64,000 nucleotides of DNA, from contig NZ_JAATVV010000013.1 of the NCBI RefSeq assembly GCF_013184775.1, forward strand, positions 62,001 to 126,000, written 5' to 3'. The translations under genes and the position numbers were made by a program. The notes under the pieces were generated by a model. The model was not told the DNA's origin and ran no database searches. It saw only the letters and a list, made by a program, of their open reading frames with translations. Below are positions 7,886 to 16,673 of this stretch, piece after piece (positions within the stretch are counted from its first letter, which is position 1; the number at the start of each line of letters is the position of its first letter). Source of the stretch: Martelella sp. HB161492 (GTDB lineage: Bacteria > Pseudomonadota > Alphaproteobacteria > Rhizobiales > Rhizobiaceae).

Positions 7886-8757
7886 GCTGCATCTCCTTCG
7901 CCTTTATGTCCCTCGGCGCGCCGGGTCTCGCAATGATCGGTATCGGAGCAGACAAACATGCGATTGCCTTTGTCGTCGAGCACCACCTCGTCGAGATAGA
8001 CGCCATGGGCACCGCAGAGCGCACAGGGCCTTTCGAATGTCTGGACCTCGAAAGGGTAATCCTCGAAATCGAGGCTGACGACATCGGTATGGGGCGGGAC
8101 GGCATAGATGCGTTTCTCCCGGCCCGCGCCGAAAAGCTGCAAGGCCCTTGAGCGGTGCATTTTCGGATTGTCGAATTTCGGCGTCGGCGAGGGGTCCATG
8201 ACATAGCGTCCGTCGACCTTGACCGGATAGGCATAGGTGGTGGCGATATGGCCGTTCAGCGCAATGTCCTCGTAGAGTTTCACATGCATGAGGCCATATT
8301 CGGAAAGCGCATGCATCTTGCGGGTCTCGGTCTCGCGCGGTTCGAGAAAGCGTAACGGCTCGGGGATCGGCACCTGGAATACGATCACCTGACCGGGCTT
8401 CAGCGGCGCTTCGGGAATGCGGTGCCGGGTCTGGATGATGGTGGCGTCGGCCGTGTGGGTGGTGGTGGCAACATCGGCAACATTGCGGAAAAATGTGCGG
8501 ATCGACACCGCATTGGTGGTGTCGTCGGCACCCTGATCGATCACCTTCAGGCAGTCATCGGGGCCGATGATCGCCGCCGTCACCTGCACGCCGCCGGTGC
8601 CCCAGCCATAGGGCATCGGCATTTCGCGCGAGGCGAAGGGTACCTGATAGCCGGGAATGGCAATGGCCTTCAGGATGGCGCGGCGGATCATCCGCTTGGT
8701 CTGTTCGTCGAGATAGGCGAAATTGTAACGTGCGAGATCTGCGGTATGGGCGCTCAT
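7882..8757 (-). CDS. phnJ: Carbon-phosphorus lyase PhnJ
   Basis: A 291-residue radical S-adenosylmethionine enzyme that cleaves the C-P bond of ribose 1-phosphonate 5-phosphate, releasing the hydrocarbon and a cyclic ribose phosphate. The cysteine set C245-x2-C248-x21-C270-x5-C276 is intact (CALCG ... FVCSDTDHC). It has the same spacing as the cluster and catalytic cysteines of Escherichia coli PhnJ, so the enzyme should be active. The start overlaps the phnI stop and the stop overlaps the phnK start, each by 4 bp. Confidence 0.97.
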   Translation of the reverse strand: MSAHTADLARYNFAYLDEQTKRMIRRAILKAIAIPGYQVPFASREMPMPYGWGTGGVQVTAAIIGPDDCLKVIDQGADDTTNAVSIRTFFRNVADVATTTHTADATIIQTRHRIPEAPLKPGQVIVFQVPIPEPLRFLEPRETETRKMHALSEYGLMHVKLYEDIALNGHIATTYAYPVKVDGRYVMDPSPTPKFDNPKMHRSRALQLFGAGREKRIYAVPPHTDVVSLDFEDYPFEVQTFERPCALCGAHGVYLDEVVLDDKGNRMFVCSDTDHCETRRAEGHKGEGDAA

Positions 8758-9854
8758 TCGGCGGCCTCCTTGCGGTCCCTGTTGCCGGAAGTGTCAAAGG
8801 CCGAACGCATGCGGCGCACCAGATCGAGCTCGGCCTGAAAATCCACGTAATGCGGCAGTTTCAGATGCTCGACAAAGCCGGTGGCCTGGACATTGTCGCA
8901 ATGGGAAATCACGAATTCCTCGTCCTGGGCCGGGTGGTTGACATCCTCGCCGAGCTCGCCGGCGCGGAGCGACCGGTCAATCAGCGACATGGCCATGGCC
9001 TTGCGCTCGGCCTGGCCAAAGACGAGGCCATAGCCGCGGGTAAACTGCGGCGGCGCCTTGGCCGAGCCCTTGAACTGGTTGACCATCTGGCATTCGGTGA
9101 GCCGGACATCGCCGATCGAAACGGAAAAGCCGAGCTCCGGCGCATCGATTTCAACCTCGACCATGCCGATGCGGATCTCACCGGCAAAGGGGTGGCTGCG
9201 GCCATAGCCGCGCTGGGTCGAATAGGCGAGCGCCAGCAGAAAACCTTCATCGCCACGCGCCAGCGCCTGCAGCCGGCTGTCGCGCGCAAGCGGGAAATCG
9301 AGCGGCTCGCGGGTGATATCGCCCGGCCGGTGGTCCTCGGGCAGAAAGCCGTCGCCTTCGATCAGGCCTTCCCCGGCAAGGATATCCGACACCCGCATGG
9401 CCCTTGCATCATCGGTGTGACGCCGCGCCGGCTCTTCAACCGGTCCGTCTTCAAGCAGGCCGGGATCGAGCAGGCGATGGGTGTAATCGAAGGTCGGTCC
9501 GAGCAGCTGGCCGCCGGGCAGATCCTTGTAGGTGGCCGAGACCCGGCGCTCGATCTGCATCGAAGCGGTGTCGAGCGGCAGCGATGCGCCAAAACGGGGC
9601 AGTGTGGTGCGATAGGCGCGTAACAGGAATATGGCCTCGATCATGTCTCCGCGCGCCTGTTTGATCGACAGCGCGGCAAGATCGCGGTCATAAAGCGAGG
9701 CCTCGCCCATGACCCGGTCAACGGCGAGCGCCATCTGTTCGATGATCTGGTCAACAGAGATGGCGGGCAGCGACCGGTCGCCGCGCCGGCGGTCTGCCAG
9801 CAGCCGGTGGGCGTTGTCGATGGCGGCTTCGCCACCCTTGACGGCAACATACAT
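8754..9854 (-). CDS. phnI: C-P lyase core complex protein PhnI
   Basis: A 366-residue subunit of the PhnGHIJ core complex and the nucleosidase-like component that allows phosphonate to displace adenine from a purine nucleotide when PhnG, H and L are present. The N-terminus MYVAVKGGEAAIDNAHRLLA and the segment LAYSTQRGYGRSHPFAGEIR are typical. Length matches the family. It lies 3 bp after phnH and overlaps phnJ by 4 bp. Confidence 0.96.
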   Translation of the reverse strand: MYVAVKGGEAAIDNAHRLLADRRRGDRSLPAISVDQIIEQMALAVDRVMGEASLYDRDLAALSIKQARGDMIEAIFLLRAYRTTLPRFGASLPLDTASMQIERRVSATYKDLPGGQLLGPTFDYTHRLLDPGLLEDGPVEEPARRHTDDARAMRVSDILAGEGLIEGDGFLPEDHRPGDITREPLDFPLARDSRLQALARGDEGFLLALAYSTQRGYGRSHPFAGEIRIGMVEVEIDAPELGFSVSIGDVRLTECQMVNQFKGSAKAPPQFTRGYGLVFGQAERKAMAMSLIDRSLRAGELGEDVNHPAQDEEFVISHCDNVQATGFVEHLKLPHYVDFQAELDLVRRMRSAFDTSGNRDRKEAAE

Positions 9855-9857
9855 CGT

Positions 9858-10466
9858 TCAGCCCTCCTTGGTCATGACTGTGGTGGAGCGCGGCAGGCAG
9901 AGAATGGCATTGCGACAGGTAAAGATGATGTCGATGCCGCGCGGGAAGCTGGCGCGGTTTCCGGCCCAGCGGGCAAGAAAATGCGGCGGCAGGCCAGTGA
10001 GCATCACGTCACGGCTGCCATCAATGCCGGGGCCGGACAGGGTGAGCCGATCGCCCGCATCAAGCGATGCGAGCTCAATGATCAGCGTCGTCGAGCGGTC
10101 GGGATAGTCCTGGCTGCCGGTGGCGAAAAGCTCGAAAGAGGGCACGGCTGCGCCTTTCTCGATCACGGCGAAGGCGGCGAGAGCCTTCTCATCCGTCACC
10201 GTCGCGCCGGTGTGAAAGGAGATCCAGCTGGCGAGGACGGTGTCGGACAGGCTCTGGGTCAGCCAGCAGGGCGTGTCATTGTCGAGAAGCGTCAGCAGGG
10301 CAGCGCTCATGGCGGGCCCGACCGGCCCGGGTGCCTCCGCCGATTCGGCGATGGTCCGGATTGTTCCGGGCTCGGCCATGGCTTCCATGACGTTGCGGAA
10401 CACGGACTGGGCGTTGAAAACGGGATCTGGAAACCCGCCGTGAAGGATTGCGGCTTTTCCGTCCAT
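9858..10466 (-). CDS. phnH: C-P lyase core complex protein PhnH
   Basis: A 202-residue subunit of the C-P lyase core complex. The family start is visible (HGGFPDPVFNAQSVFRNVM), followed by EAMAEPGTIR. PhnH is a structural member with no clear catalytic residue of its own. The ATG overlaps the TGA of phnG by one base (10,464-10,468), giving tight coupling. Confidence 0.95.
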   Translation of the reverse strand: MDGKAAILHGGFPDPVFNAQSVFRNVMEAMAEPGTIRTIAESAEAPGPVGPAMSAALLTLLDNDTPCWLTQSLSDTVLASWISFHTGATVTDEKALAAFAVIEKGAAVPSFELFATGSQDYPDRSTTLIIELASLDAGDRLTLSGPGIDGSRDVMLTGLPPHFLARWAGNRASFPRGIDIIFTCRNAILCLPRSTTVMTKEG

Positions 10467-10939
10467 CAGTCTTCTCCCCGGACCATTGTGAAAAAGTCGA
10501 CACGCGTCGCTGCCGTTTCCTCGGCCTGTCTGCTGCGCTCGCCGGCAAGCCGCGTATCAAGCGGGGCGAGCAGTGTCGTGTCGATCAGTGCGGCAAGTTC
10601 GGAGCGCTGCATCAGCGCATCGATGATGGCGATCATCTGCGCCTTGCGGCGATCGGCTCCCAGACAATAACCATGTCCCACCCGGCCATCGGCGAGGCGG
10701 ACCGAAGCGCGGCTGGCGGTTGCCTCGCCCAGATTGAAAGCGGCACCGCCGCCGCCGATCCGTCCACGCAGCATCACAAGGCCGGTTTCGGGACCGCGCA
10801 AGGGGCTGACGGCTTCATCGGGGGCGAGGCGGTTCAGGGCGCTGCCCAGTTCTTCGGCGCTGGCGCGGGCCAGAAGACCGGCGGCCTTTTTCCGTGCCTT
10901 CTGGCCGGCATTCAGTTTTTCTGCTTCAGCGGATGTCAT
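10466..10939 (-). CDS. phnG: C-P lyase core complex protein PhnG
   Basis: A 157-residue subunit of the C-P lyase core and the first gene of the operon. The family motif GRIGGGGAAFNLGEATASRA is present near residues 79-98, followed by GRVGHGYCLGADRRKAQ. I take the ATG at 10,939; a TTG two codons upstream is also open. The promoter region up to phnF is only about 40-80 bp and carries the palindrome at 10,955-10,972, so the operon should be controlled by PhnF. Confidence 0.95.
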   Translation of the reverse strand: MTSAEAEKLNAGQKARKKAAGLLARASAEELGSALNRLAPDEAVSPLRGPETGLVMLRGRIGGGGAAFNLGEATASRASVRLADGRVGHGYCLGADRRKAQMIAIIDALMQRSELAALIDTTLLAPLDTRLAGERSRQAEETAATRVDFFTMVRGED

Positions 10940-10954
10940 TGCCAAACCTCTAAA

Positions 10955-10972
10955 TGTCTATTAATATAGACA
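10955..10972. promoter_or_regulatory. PhnF-type operator overlapping a phnF promoter
   Basis: TGTCTAT and ATAGACA form a perfect 7+7 palindrome around TAAT. On the plus strand TTGCCA (10,939-10,944), a 17-nt spacer and TAATAT (10,962-10,967) form a good promoter whose -10 box sits in the centre of the palindrome. A regulator bound here would block phnF and, by position, the divergent phnG operon. The palindrome resembles the TATAGAC half-sites reported for PhnF regulators elsewhere; that PhnF is the ligand is inference from location. Confidence 0.75.
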
Positions 10973-11017
10973 ACTATACATATGCCTATGGTTATAGAAC
11001 CATGCTGTGACAGGTTT

Positions 11018-11821
11018 ATGAAGTCGGAATATGGATCGGGGGCGGCGTCAGTGGAAAGAAGCGAAGCGGAGATTGCCGGCGTGTCCACGCTTGCACGCAG
11101 CAATGGCGTTGCGCTCTGGCGTCAGATTGCCGACCTGATCCGGCAGGAGATTGCCGCCGGCAGCTTTGATTCCACCGGCATGGTGCCGCCGGAGATGGAG
11201 CTTGCCGCCCGTTTTGCTGTCAACCGCCATACGGTGCGCGCAGCCCTTGCGGCGCTGGCGCAGGAGGGCGTCGTGCGCTCGGAACGCGGACGAGGGACCT
11301 TCATCGCAAGACAGGCCGATTTTGCTTTTCCGATTTCGCGCCGTACCCGGTTTTCCGCAGGGCTCGGCGAGCAGGCACGGGTTTTTTCCGGCAGCCTGCT
11401 GGAGGCGGCGCGCGAGCAGGCGCCGGGGCGGGTGGCGCGCGCACTCGCACTGGACGATGGTGACGAGGTGATCCGCACCGAGACCGTGCGGCGCGCCGAT
11501 GGCGTGGCGCTGTCGCGGGCGACCAGCTTTTTCCCCGCCGACCGCTTCGGCGAGATTGGCGGCGTGCTTGCCGAAACCCTGTCGGTCACTGCAGCGCTGA
11601 AGCGTTTTGGCGTCGAGGATTATCTCAGGCGCGAGACAGAGGTGACGGCGCGCCATGCCAGCCCCGAAGACTGCGCAGCGCTGAACCTTTCCCCCGGCGC
11701 GATCCTGCTTGTTGCCCGTTCGGTCAATACCGATCTGGCCGGCCGGCCGATCCAGTATTCCGTAAGCCGCTTTGCCGCCGACCGGGTGCGGCTGACGATT
11801 GACGCGGCCGATCTGGACTGA
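11018..11821 (+). CDS. phnF: GntR/HutC-family regulator PhnF
   Basis: A regulator of about 267 residues, divergent from phnG. The N-terminal winged helix is seen in VALWRQIADLIRQEIAAGSF, PPEMELAARFAVNRHTVRAA and RGRGTF. The C-terminal part is a UTRA ligand domain (ETVRRADGVALSRATSFFP to the end). HutC-type GntR proteins next to phn operons repress them and respond to a phosphonate-related or phosphate-related signal. The frame opens at an ATG at 10,982, only about 8 nt after the inferred transcription start, so the ATG at 11,018 or a GTG at 11,051 is more likely. Start uncertain, identity firm. Confidence 0.9.
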   Translation: MKSEYGSGAASVERSEAEIAGVSTLARSNGVALWRQIADLIRQEIAAGSFDSTGMVPPEMELAARFAVNRHTVRAALAALAQEGVVRSERGRGTFIARQADFAFPISRRTRFSAGLGEQARVFSGSLLEAAREQAPGRVARALALDDGDEVIRTETVRRADGVALSRATSFFPADRFGEIGGVLAETLSVTAALKRFGVEDYLRRETEVTARHASPEDCAALNLSPGAILLVARSVNTDLAGRPIQYSVSRFAADRVRLTIDAADLD

Positions 11822-11824
11822 AAA

Positions 11825-11846
11825 AGGGCGGCCCGAAGACCGCCCC
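11825..11846 (-). terminator. Terminator hairpin, left copy of a 22-bp direct repeat
   Basis: GGGCGG and CCGCCC pair around an 8-nt loop. The A tract at 11,821-11,825 becomes a U tract for transcripts running leftward, so this copy suits gpmA. The 22-bp unit is repeated exactly at 12,054-12,075 in the same orientation. It begins four bases after the phnF stop. Confidence 0.65.
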
Positions 11847-11906
11847 CAGACTGCTGACAAAGCCATTCATATTGCATATTTGAGGTGGAGCAGCCCCTCC
11901 CTCCGT

Positions 11907-12020
11907 CGTCATCCCCGTGCTTGTCACGGGGATCCAGATTCATAAGGCATTGAATAGACAAGTCCTTTCGCCGCGCAGACGCGCGTCGGCTGGATGCCTG
12001 TGACAAGCACAGGCATGACG
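11907..12020. repeat. Palindromic intergenic element
   Basis: Two 31-bp arms in inverted orientation, 11,907-11,937 (core CCCCGTGCTTGTCACGGGG) and 11,990-12,020 (core CCTGTGACAAGCACAGG). Each arm is itself an imperfect palindrome. This type of sequence, with a GTGCTTGTCAC core, is scattered through many Hyphomicrobiales intergenic regions. The inner 52 bp include GCGCAGACGCGCGTCGGC. A further 10-bp inverted pair lies outside the arms (TGCTGACAAA near 11,851 and TTTGTCAGCA near 12,039), so the folded unit may be about 190 bp. No open reading frame in it looks real. Confidence 0.75.
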
Positions 12021-12053
12021 TCAGAAAAAGGAGCGAGGTTTGTCAGCAATCTG

Positions 12054-12075
12054 AGGGCGGCCCGAAGACCGCCCC
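12054..12075 (+). terminator. Terminator hairpin, right copy of the 22-bp direct repeat
   Basis: The same GGGCGG/CCGCCC stem as at 11,825-11,846, here followed by TTTT (12,076-12,079). It therefore fits termination of plus-strand transcripts from phnF. It ends 26 bp from the gpmA stop codon. Confidence 0.65.
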
Positions 12076-12101
12076 TTTTGAAATTCCCGCTGTCTGCGGC
12101 C

Positions 12102-12737
12102 TCAGTGGGCGGCGGACATGTCGCCGAGAACCTTCTTGCTGGCGACGGTGGAATCGGCGTTCAGCGTGTAGACCATCGGCACGCCGGTGGCGAGGTTGAG
12201 CTTGAGGATCTCTTCCTGGCTCAGGCGGTCCAGCACCATGACGAGGGCGCGCAGCGAATTGCCGTGAGCGGCGACCAGAACCTTTTCGCCGCGGAGAACG
12301 CGCGGCAGGATCTCGGTCATGTAATAGGGCCAGACGCGGGCGCCGGTATCCTTCAGGCTTTCGCCGCCGGGCGGGGGTACGTCATAGGAGCGGCGCCAGA
12401 TATGGACCTGTTCCTCGCCCCATTTCTCGCGTGCATCATCCTTGTTGAGGCCGGCAAGATCGCCATAGTCGCGTTCGTTGAGGGCCTGATCCTTGATGGT
12501 CTCAAGGTCGCTTTGGCCGATCTGTTCAAGAACCAGCCTGCAGGTGTGCTGGGCGCGGGTGAGCGCCGAGGTGTAGGCGACGTCGAATTTGATGCCGGTT
12601 TCGGCCAGCGCCTTGCCGCCGGCCGTTGCCTCCTGAACGCCGAGCTCGGTCAGATCCGGATCCTTCCAGCCGGTGAAGAGGTTTTTCAGATTCCATTCGC
12701 TTTGGCCGTGGCGCACCAGAACCAGAGTTCCGCTCAT
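12102..12737 (-). CDS. gpmA: 2,3-bisphosphoglycerate-dependent phosphoglycerate mutase
   Basis: A 211-residue cytoplasmic glycolytic enzyme interconverting 3- and 2-phosphoglycerate. The phosphohistidine motif [10 protein letters not shown] is at residues 6-15, with [34 protein letters not shown] and the second active-site His in [10 protein letters not shown]. Length is close to the short rhizobial GpmA forms and lacks some of the C-terminal tail of the enteric enzyme. It lies 34 bp downstream of dapB on the same strand and probably shares its transcript. Confidence 0.96.
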   Translation of the reverse strand: MSGTLVLVRHGQSEWNLKNLFTGWKDPDLTELGVQEATAGGKALAETGIKFDVAYTSALTRAQHTCRLVLEQIGQSDLETIKDQALNERDYGDLAGLNKDDAREKWGEEQVHIWRRSYDVPPPGGESLKDTGARVWPYYMTEILPRVLRGEKVLVAAHGNSLRALVMVLDRLSQEEILKLNLATGVPMVYTLNADSTVASKKVLGDMSAAH

Positions 12738-12771
12738 GACAATGTTCCTTCAAGACTTAGCAGTGTTACAT

Positions 12772-13596
12772 TTAACTATCGGAAAGCCCGAGCACGTCGA
12801 GCATGGAATAGAGACCGGGTTTCTTGTCCTTGCCCCAGAGAGCGGCCTGAACGCCGCCCCGGGCGAAAATGCTGCGGTCGAGCGCGCTGTGGGACAGCGT
12901 CACAACCTCACCCTCGCCAGCCAGCAGCACCGAATGCTCGCCGACCACCGATCCGCCGCGCAGCGAGGCAAAACCGATCGCACCTTCCGGCCGCGCGCCG
13001 GTATGGCCGTCGCGGCTTCGCACGGCCTTATCGCGCAGATCCACCTTGCGGCCCTTGGCTGCCTCTTCGCCGAGCAGAAGCGCCGTTCCGGACGGTGCAT
13101 CGACCTTGTGGCGATGATGCATTTCCAGAACTTCGATATCCCAGCCTTTTGCAGACAAGGCAGCGGCTGCCTGGCGCACGAGAACGCCAAGCAGATTGAC
13201 CCCGAGACTCATATTTCCAGATTTGATGATACGTGCATGGCGGGCGGCCGCCTTGATCTGTGTCTCATCGGCCTGCGAAAGACCGGTCGTGCCGATCACG
13301 TGGACGATGCGGGCCTGGGCAGCAAGCCCGGCAAATTCAACGGTTGCGGCGGGCGCTGTGAAATCAAGCACGCCATCGGCATGCAGAAAGGCGTCCAGCG
13401 GCGCGTCGGTCACGGCAACGCCGAGGGCCTCGATGCCGGCCATTTCGCCGGCATCCCTGCCGATCATCGGGCTGCCTTCACGCTCGACGGCGGCATGAAG
13501 GACGGCACCCTCGGTTTCGGCGATGATGCGGATGAGCGCCTTGCCCATCCGCCCGCTGGCACCCACGACGACGAGTTTCATTGCCTTTTCGGTCAT
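12772..13596 (-). CDS. dapB: 4-hydroxy-tetrahydrodipicolinate reductase
   Basis: A 274-residue enzyme of lysine and diaminopimelate synthesis that reduces the dipicolinate intermediate with NAD(P)H. The nucleotide-binding start [16 protein letters not shown], the motif [14 protein letters not shown] and the substrate site [20 protein letters not shown] are intact. The ATG at 13,596 (MTEKAMKL) gives the usual family length; an open extension to 13,647 is not needed. It precedes gpmA on the same strand. Confidence 0.96.
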   Translation of the reverse strand: MTEKAMKLVVVGASGRMGKALIRIIAETEGAVLHAAVEREGSPMIGRDAGEMAGIEALGVAVTDAPLDAFLHADGVLDFTAPAATVEFAGLAAQARIVHVIGTTGLSQADETQIKAAARHARIIKSGNMSLGVNLLGVLVRQAAAALSAKGWDIEVLEMHHRHKVDAPSGTALLLGEEAAKGRKVDLRDKAVRSRDGHTGARPEGAIGFASLRGGSVVGEHSVLLAGEGEVVTLSHSALDRSIFARGGVQAALWGKDKKPGLYSMLDVLGLSDS

Positions 13597-13729
13597 GTCT
13601 TTTCCTGGTCTGTTGGCCGGGCGGCGGCCCGGCCCTGTTTCGGGCATGGCTGCCCGGACTGCATTCTGTTTGCCTCTATAACCCGCTTTGCGTCAATGGC
13701 GAAAGGCCGACAGTGGCCATGGCCGGCCC

Positions 13730-15532
13730 TCAGTCATCATTCAGGGCCGTGTCGGAACCGGCATTGAACTGCAGCTCGCTCAGATGGGCATAGAGGCCAC
13801 CGGGCTTCGCGATCAGCTGGCGATGCGTCCCTTCCTCGACCACCTGGCCCTCATGCATGACGATGATCTTGTCGGCGTTGACGACGGTTGAAAGACGGTG
13901 CGCGACAACGATCACCGTGCGCCCGCGCATGGCTTCATCCAGCGCCTTCTGGACAAAGGCTTCCGATTCCGCATCGAGCGCCGAGGTTGCCTCGTCGAGA
14001 AGCAGGATCGGAGCATCGCGCAAGATGGCACGGGCGATCGAGATACGCTGCTGCTGGCCGCCGGACAGCGTGCTGCCGCTTTCGCCGATCGGTGTGTCAT
14101 AGCCCTGCGGCTGGGCGAGAATGAAATCATGCGCATAGGCAAGCCGGGCGGCTTCACGGACATCCTCGTCGCTGGCACCGGGGCGGCCATAGCGGATATT
14201 GTCGGCAATCGAACCTTCGAAGAGATAGGGCCGCTGGCTTACATAGGCAATCTGGCTGCGCAGCGAATGCTTGGTCACCCGATCGAGATCCGTTCCGTCA
14301 ATGGTGATCCGGCCGGAGCGGATATCGTAGAACCGGGGAATGAGCGAGATGATCGTGCTCTTGCCGGCCCCTGACGGTCCCACCAGCGCCGTGGTCTTGC
14401 CGCCTTCGGCAACGAAGCTCACCGACTTCAGGATTTCCGTGCGGCCATAACCGAAGACGACATCATCCAGCCGGATTTCCGCCTTGCCGACCACAAGCGG
14501 CCCGGCATCTTCGTCATCGGGCTGATGCGGGATCGTGTCGAGCACCTCGTAGAGCATGCTGGCATTGATGGCGGCCCGCTCCAGCTGCACCTGCAGCTTG
14601 GCCAGACGTTTAGCCGGATCATAGGCCATCAGGACAGCGGTGATGAAGGCGAAAAAGGAGCCGGGCGGAACGGCGTGATAGATGGTGCGATAGCCGGCAT
14701 AGGCGATGACGGCGGCAATGGCGCCACCGGCAAAGGTCTCCGTCAGCGGCACGGTGCGCTGGGAAAGCTTGGCGGCGCGGTTATTGCGGTTTTCCGAGCG
14801 GTCGATCAGCTTGCCGACCTTGTCGCGCAGCAGGTCTTCCATGGTGAAGGCCTTGACCACGGCAATGCCCTGCACGCTTTCCTGCATGGCGGCAAAGGTG
14901 CGCGAGCCGATCTCGACCGTTTCGCGCGAGACCTTGCGCATCTTGCGCGAAATGCTGCGCAGCGAAATCACCACCGGCGGGGCGGCGACGAAAACGATCA
15001 GCGTCAGCATCGGGTCCTTGGCGATCATCACACCGACGAGCGCGATCACCGACAGCGCATCGCGTGCCGCCGAGGTGATGACGAGGTTCATCATGTCGCG
15101 GATACCGCCGATATTCTGGTTCAGCTGGGCAATCAGCTTGGCCGACCGCTCCTCGCTGTAATAGGTCAGCGACAGGTTCATCAGGTGATCGAACACCTTG
15201 CGCTGGTAGCGCGCGATAATGTTGTTGCCGATCATGTTGAGCACGACCGACTGGCCATAGGTGGCAAAGCCGCGGATGGTGAAGGCGAGAAAGACCGAAA
15301 AACACACCAGCGCGACCAGGTCGCCGCGCTGATTGGCAAAGATCTCGTCGACCACCGTCTGCATGATCCAGGCGGAGAAGGCGGTGCAGCCGGCAACGGC
15401 CATCAGGCAGAGGGTCGAGAAGGTATAGCCCCAGAAATGCTCGCGCGCATTTTCCGAGAAGACACGCTTCATCACCGGGTAAAGCCCGACTGTACCTTCC
15501 GCATTGTTGAGGTTCCTGGGGTGCTTTGCCAA
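13730..15532 (-). CDS. ABC exporter, transmembrane and ATPase domains fused (MsbA-like)
   Basis: A 600-residue half-transporter that should dimerise in the inner membrane. Residues of about 30-320 carry six membrane segments (for example GYTFSTLCLMAVAGCTAFSA and FFAFITAVLMAYDPAKRLAK). The ATPase domain has Walker A GPSGAGKST near 388-396, signature [15 protein letters not shown], Walker B ILLLDEATSALD and H-loop VVAHRLST. The sequence is closest in type to the MsbA/lipid-export subgroup, but the cargo cannot be read from it. It lies upstream of dapB on the same strand, with a 133-bp gap. Confidence 0.88.
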   Translation of the reverse strand: MAKHPRNLNNAEGTVGLYPVMKRVFSENAREHFWGYTFSTLCLMAVAGCTAFSAWIMQTVVDEIFANQRGDLVALVCFSVFLAFTIRGFATYGQSVVLNMIGNNIIARYQRKVFDHLMNLSLTYYSEERSAKLIAQLNQNIGGIRDMMNLVITSAARDALSVIALVGVMIAKDPMLTLIVFVAAPPVVISLRSISRKMRKVSRETVEIGSRTFAAMQESVQGIAVVKAFTMEDLLRDKVGKLIDRSENRNNRAAKLSQRTVPLTETFAGGAIAAVIAYAGYRTIYHAVPPGSFFAFITAVLMAYDPAKRLAKLQVQLERAAINASMLYEVLDTIPHQPDDEDAGPLVVGKAEIRLDDVVFGYGRTEILKSVSFVAEGGKTTALVGPSGAGKSTIISLIPRFYDIRSGRITIDGTDLDRVTKHSLRSQIAYVSQRPYLFEGSIADNIRYGRPGASDEDVREAARLAYAHDFILAQPQGYDTPIGESGSTLSGGQQQRISIARAILRDAPILLLDEATSALDAESEAFVQKALDEAMRGRTVIVVAHRLSTVVNADKIIVMHEGQVVEEGTHRQLIAKPGGLYAHLSELQFNAGSDTALNDD

Positions 15533-15703
15533 GGGGTGTAATCCTGTCGTGCTGCTGAGTGGATGTTCAATACAATCAATTACCTGTCGTTTCTAGGGCC
15601 TGGTGCGATGAATCGCTAGCGCCCGCTGCGTCATGGCGGTGGCCGGAGGGGTTTGGGCGCCCGATGCCGGCGGGCACGATCCGCCGGCATCGTGGCGCAG
15701 GCT

Positions 15704-16579
15704 TTACCCGTGCAGCTTGCCAAACCTGCCGATTGCGGAGAAATCGGCATCATCAAAATCGATCGAGCGGCTTATGGCCTCCCAGGCTGCCCCCTCCTTC
15801 AGGCGCTTTTCGTCGGCCTCCTTGAGGAAAGTGAGTGCGTCGGTGCCGAGAACCAGATGGTCGGGCAGATCATCGCGGCGGGAAAGGTCGAGGATCACGG
15901 CGGCAATGCGGTCGGGATCGCCGGTCTCATGGCCGATGACCTGCTTCAGAAGGTCAGCCATCGCGCCCATGCTCGTCTGGTAGTCGGGCAGGAAGGGCGG
16001 CACGTCACCACGTGCGACCTTGCCCCAATTGGTGCGGATACTGCCGGGTTCGACGGAAATGGTGTGAATGCCGAACGCAGCGGTTTCCTTGGCAATCACC
16101 TCAGAAAAGCCGCTGACCGCCCATTTTGCTGACTGATAGGCCGCCATGCCCGGGCTGGTGACACGTCCGCCAATCGAGGAAATGTTGATGATATGGCCGG
16201 AACGCTGGGCACGCATGACCGGCAGTGCAGCATGGGTTGTGTTGACGACGCCGAACAGATTGGTCTCGATCTGGGCGCGGAAATCAGCAAGGCTTGCCTG
16301 TTCGAAAGGCAGGAACTGGCCATAGCCCGCATTGTTGACGAGAATATCCAGCCGACCGAAACTTTCCACGGCAAAGTCCACGGCCGCCTTTGCCGCCGCC
16401 TCATCGGTTACATCCAGGGCGAAGGGGCGCAGGTTTTCGCCGAATGTCTCAAGCAGCGGCTGCAGTTCTGCAGGCCGCCGCGCTGTTGCGACAACCCGGT
16501 CACCGGCTTCAATGGCGGCGCGGGCAATGCTTTCGCCCAGTCCGTGGGCGCTTCCGGTTATGAGCCAGACTTTGGTCAT
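15704..16579 (-). CDS. Short-chain dehydrogenase/reductase
   Basis: A 291-residue NAD(P)-dependent oxidoreductase of the classical SDR type. It has the cofactor motif TGSAHGLG at residues 8-15, NNAGYG, the serine of the ISSIGG segment and the catalytic YQSAK. The substrate is unknown. A Shine-Dalgarno AAGGA precedes the ATG. The operator at 16,595-16,614 lies exactly 16 nt upstream of the start codon and matches one before the TetR gene, so expression is probably repressed by that regulator. Confidence 0.88.
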   Translation of the reverse strand: MTKVWLITGSAHGLGESIARAAIEAGDRVVATARRPAELQPLLETFGENLRPFALDVTDEAAAKAAVDFAVESFGRLDILVNNAGYGQFLPFEQASLADFRAQIETNLFGVVNTTHAALPVMRAQRSGHIINISSIGGRVTSPGMAAYQSAKWAVSGFSEVIAKETAAFGIHTISVEPGSIRTNWGKVARGDVPPFLPDYQTSMGAMADLLKQVIGHETGDPDRIAAVILDLSRRDDLPDHLVLGTDALTFLKEADEKRLKEGAAWEAISRSIDFDDADFSAIGRFGKLHG

Positions 16580-16594
16580 GATCCGTTCCTTTTT

Positions 16595-16614
16595 ATGAGT
16601 GAGTAATCAGGCAT
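16595..16614. promoter_or_regulatory. Putative TetR operator upstream of the SDR gene
   Basis: ATGAGTGA (16,595-16,602), a 4-nt spacer and TCAGGCAT (16,607-16,614) form a 20-bp imperfect palindrome (6 of 8 pairs). It has the same left half and the same spacing as 17,283-17,302. Its inner end lies 16 nt from the SDR start codon. Confidence 0.7.
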
Positions 16615-16673
16615 TTATTTGGCAACATACAGGCCGGCAGATCGGCCTTGCGATGATGCGTGGCATGAAGTCT

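Noticed and set aside
6467-7936. Open frame of 489 codons on the plus strand
   Set aside because: It is antisense to phnL and phnK, whose motifs are complete; the translation has no recognisable domain and follows GC-rich third-position bias.
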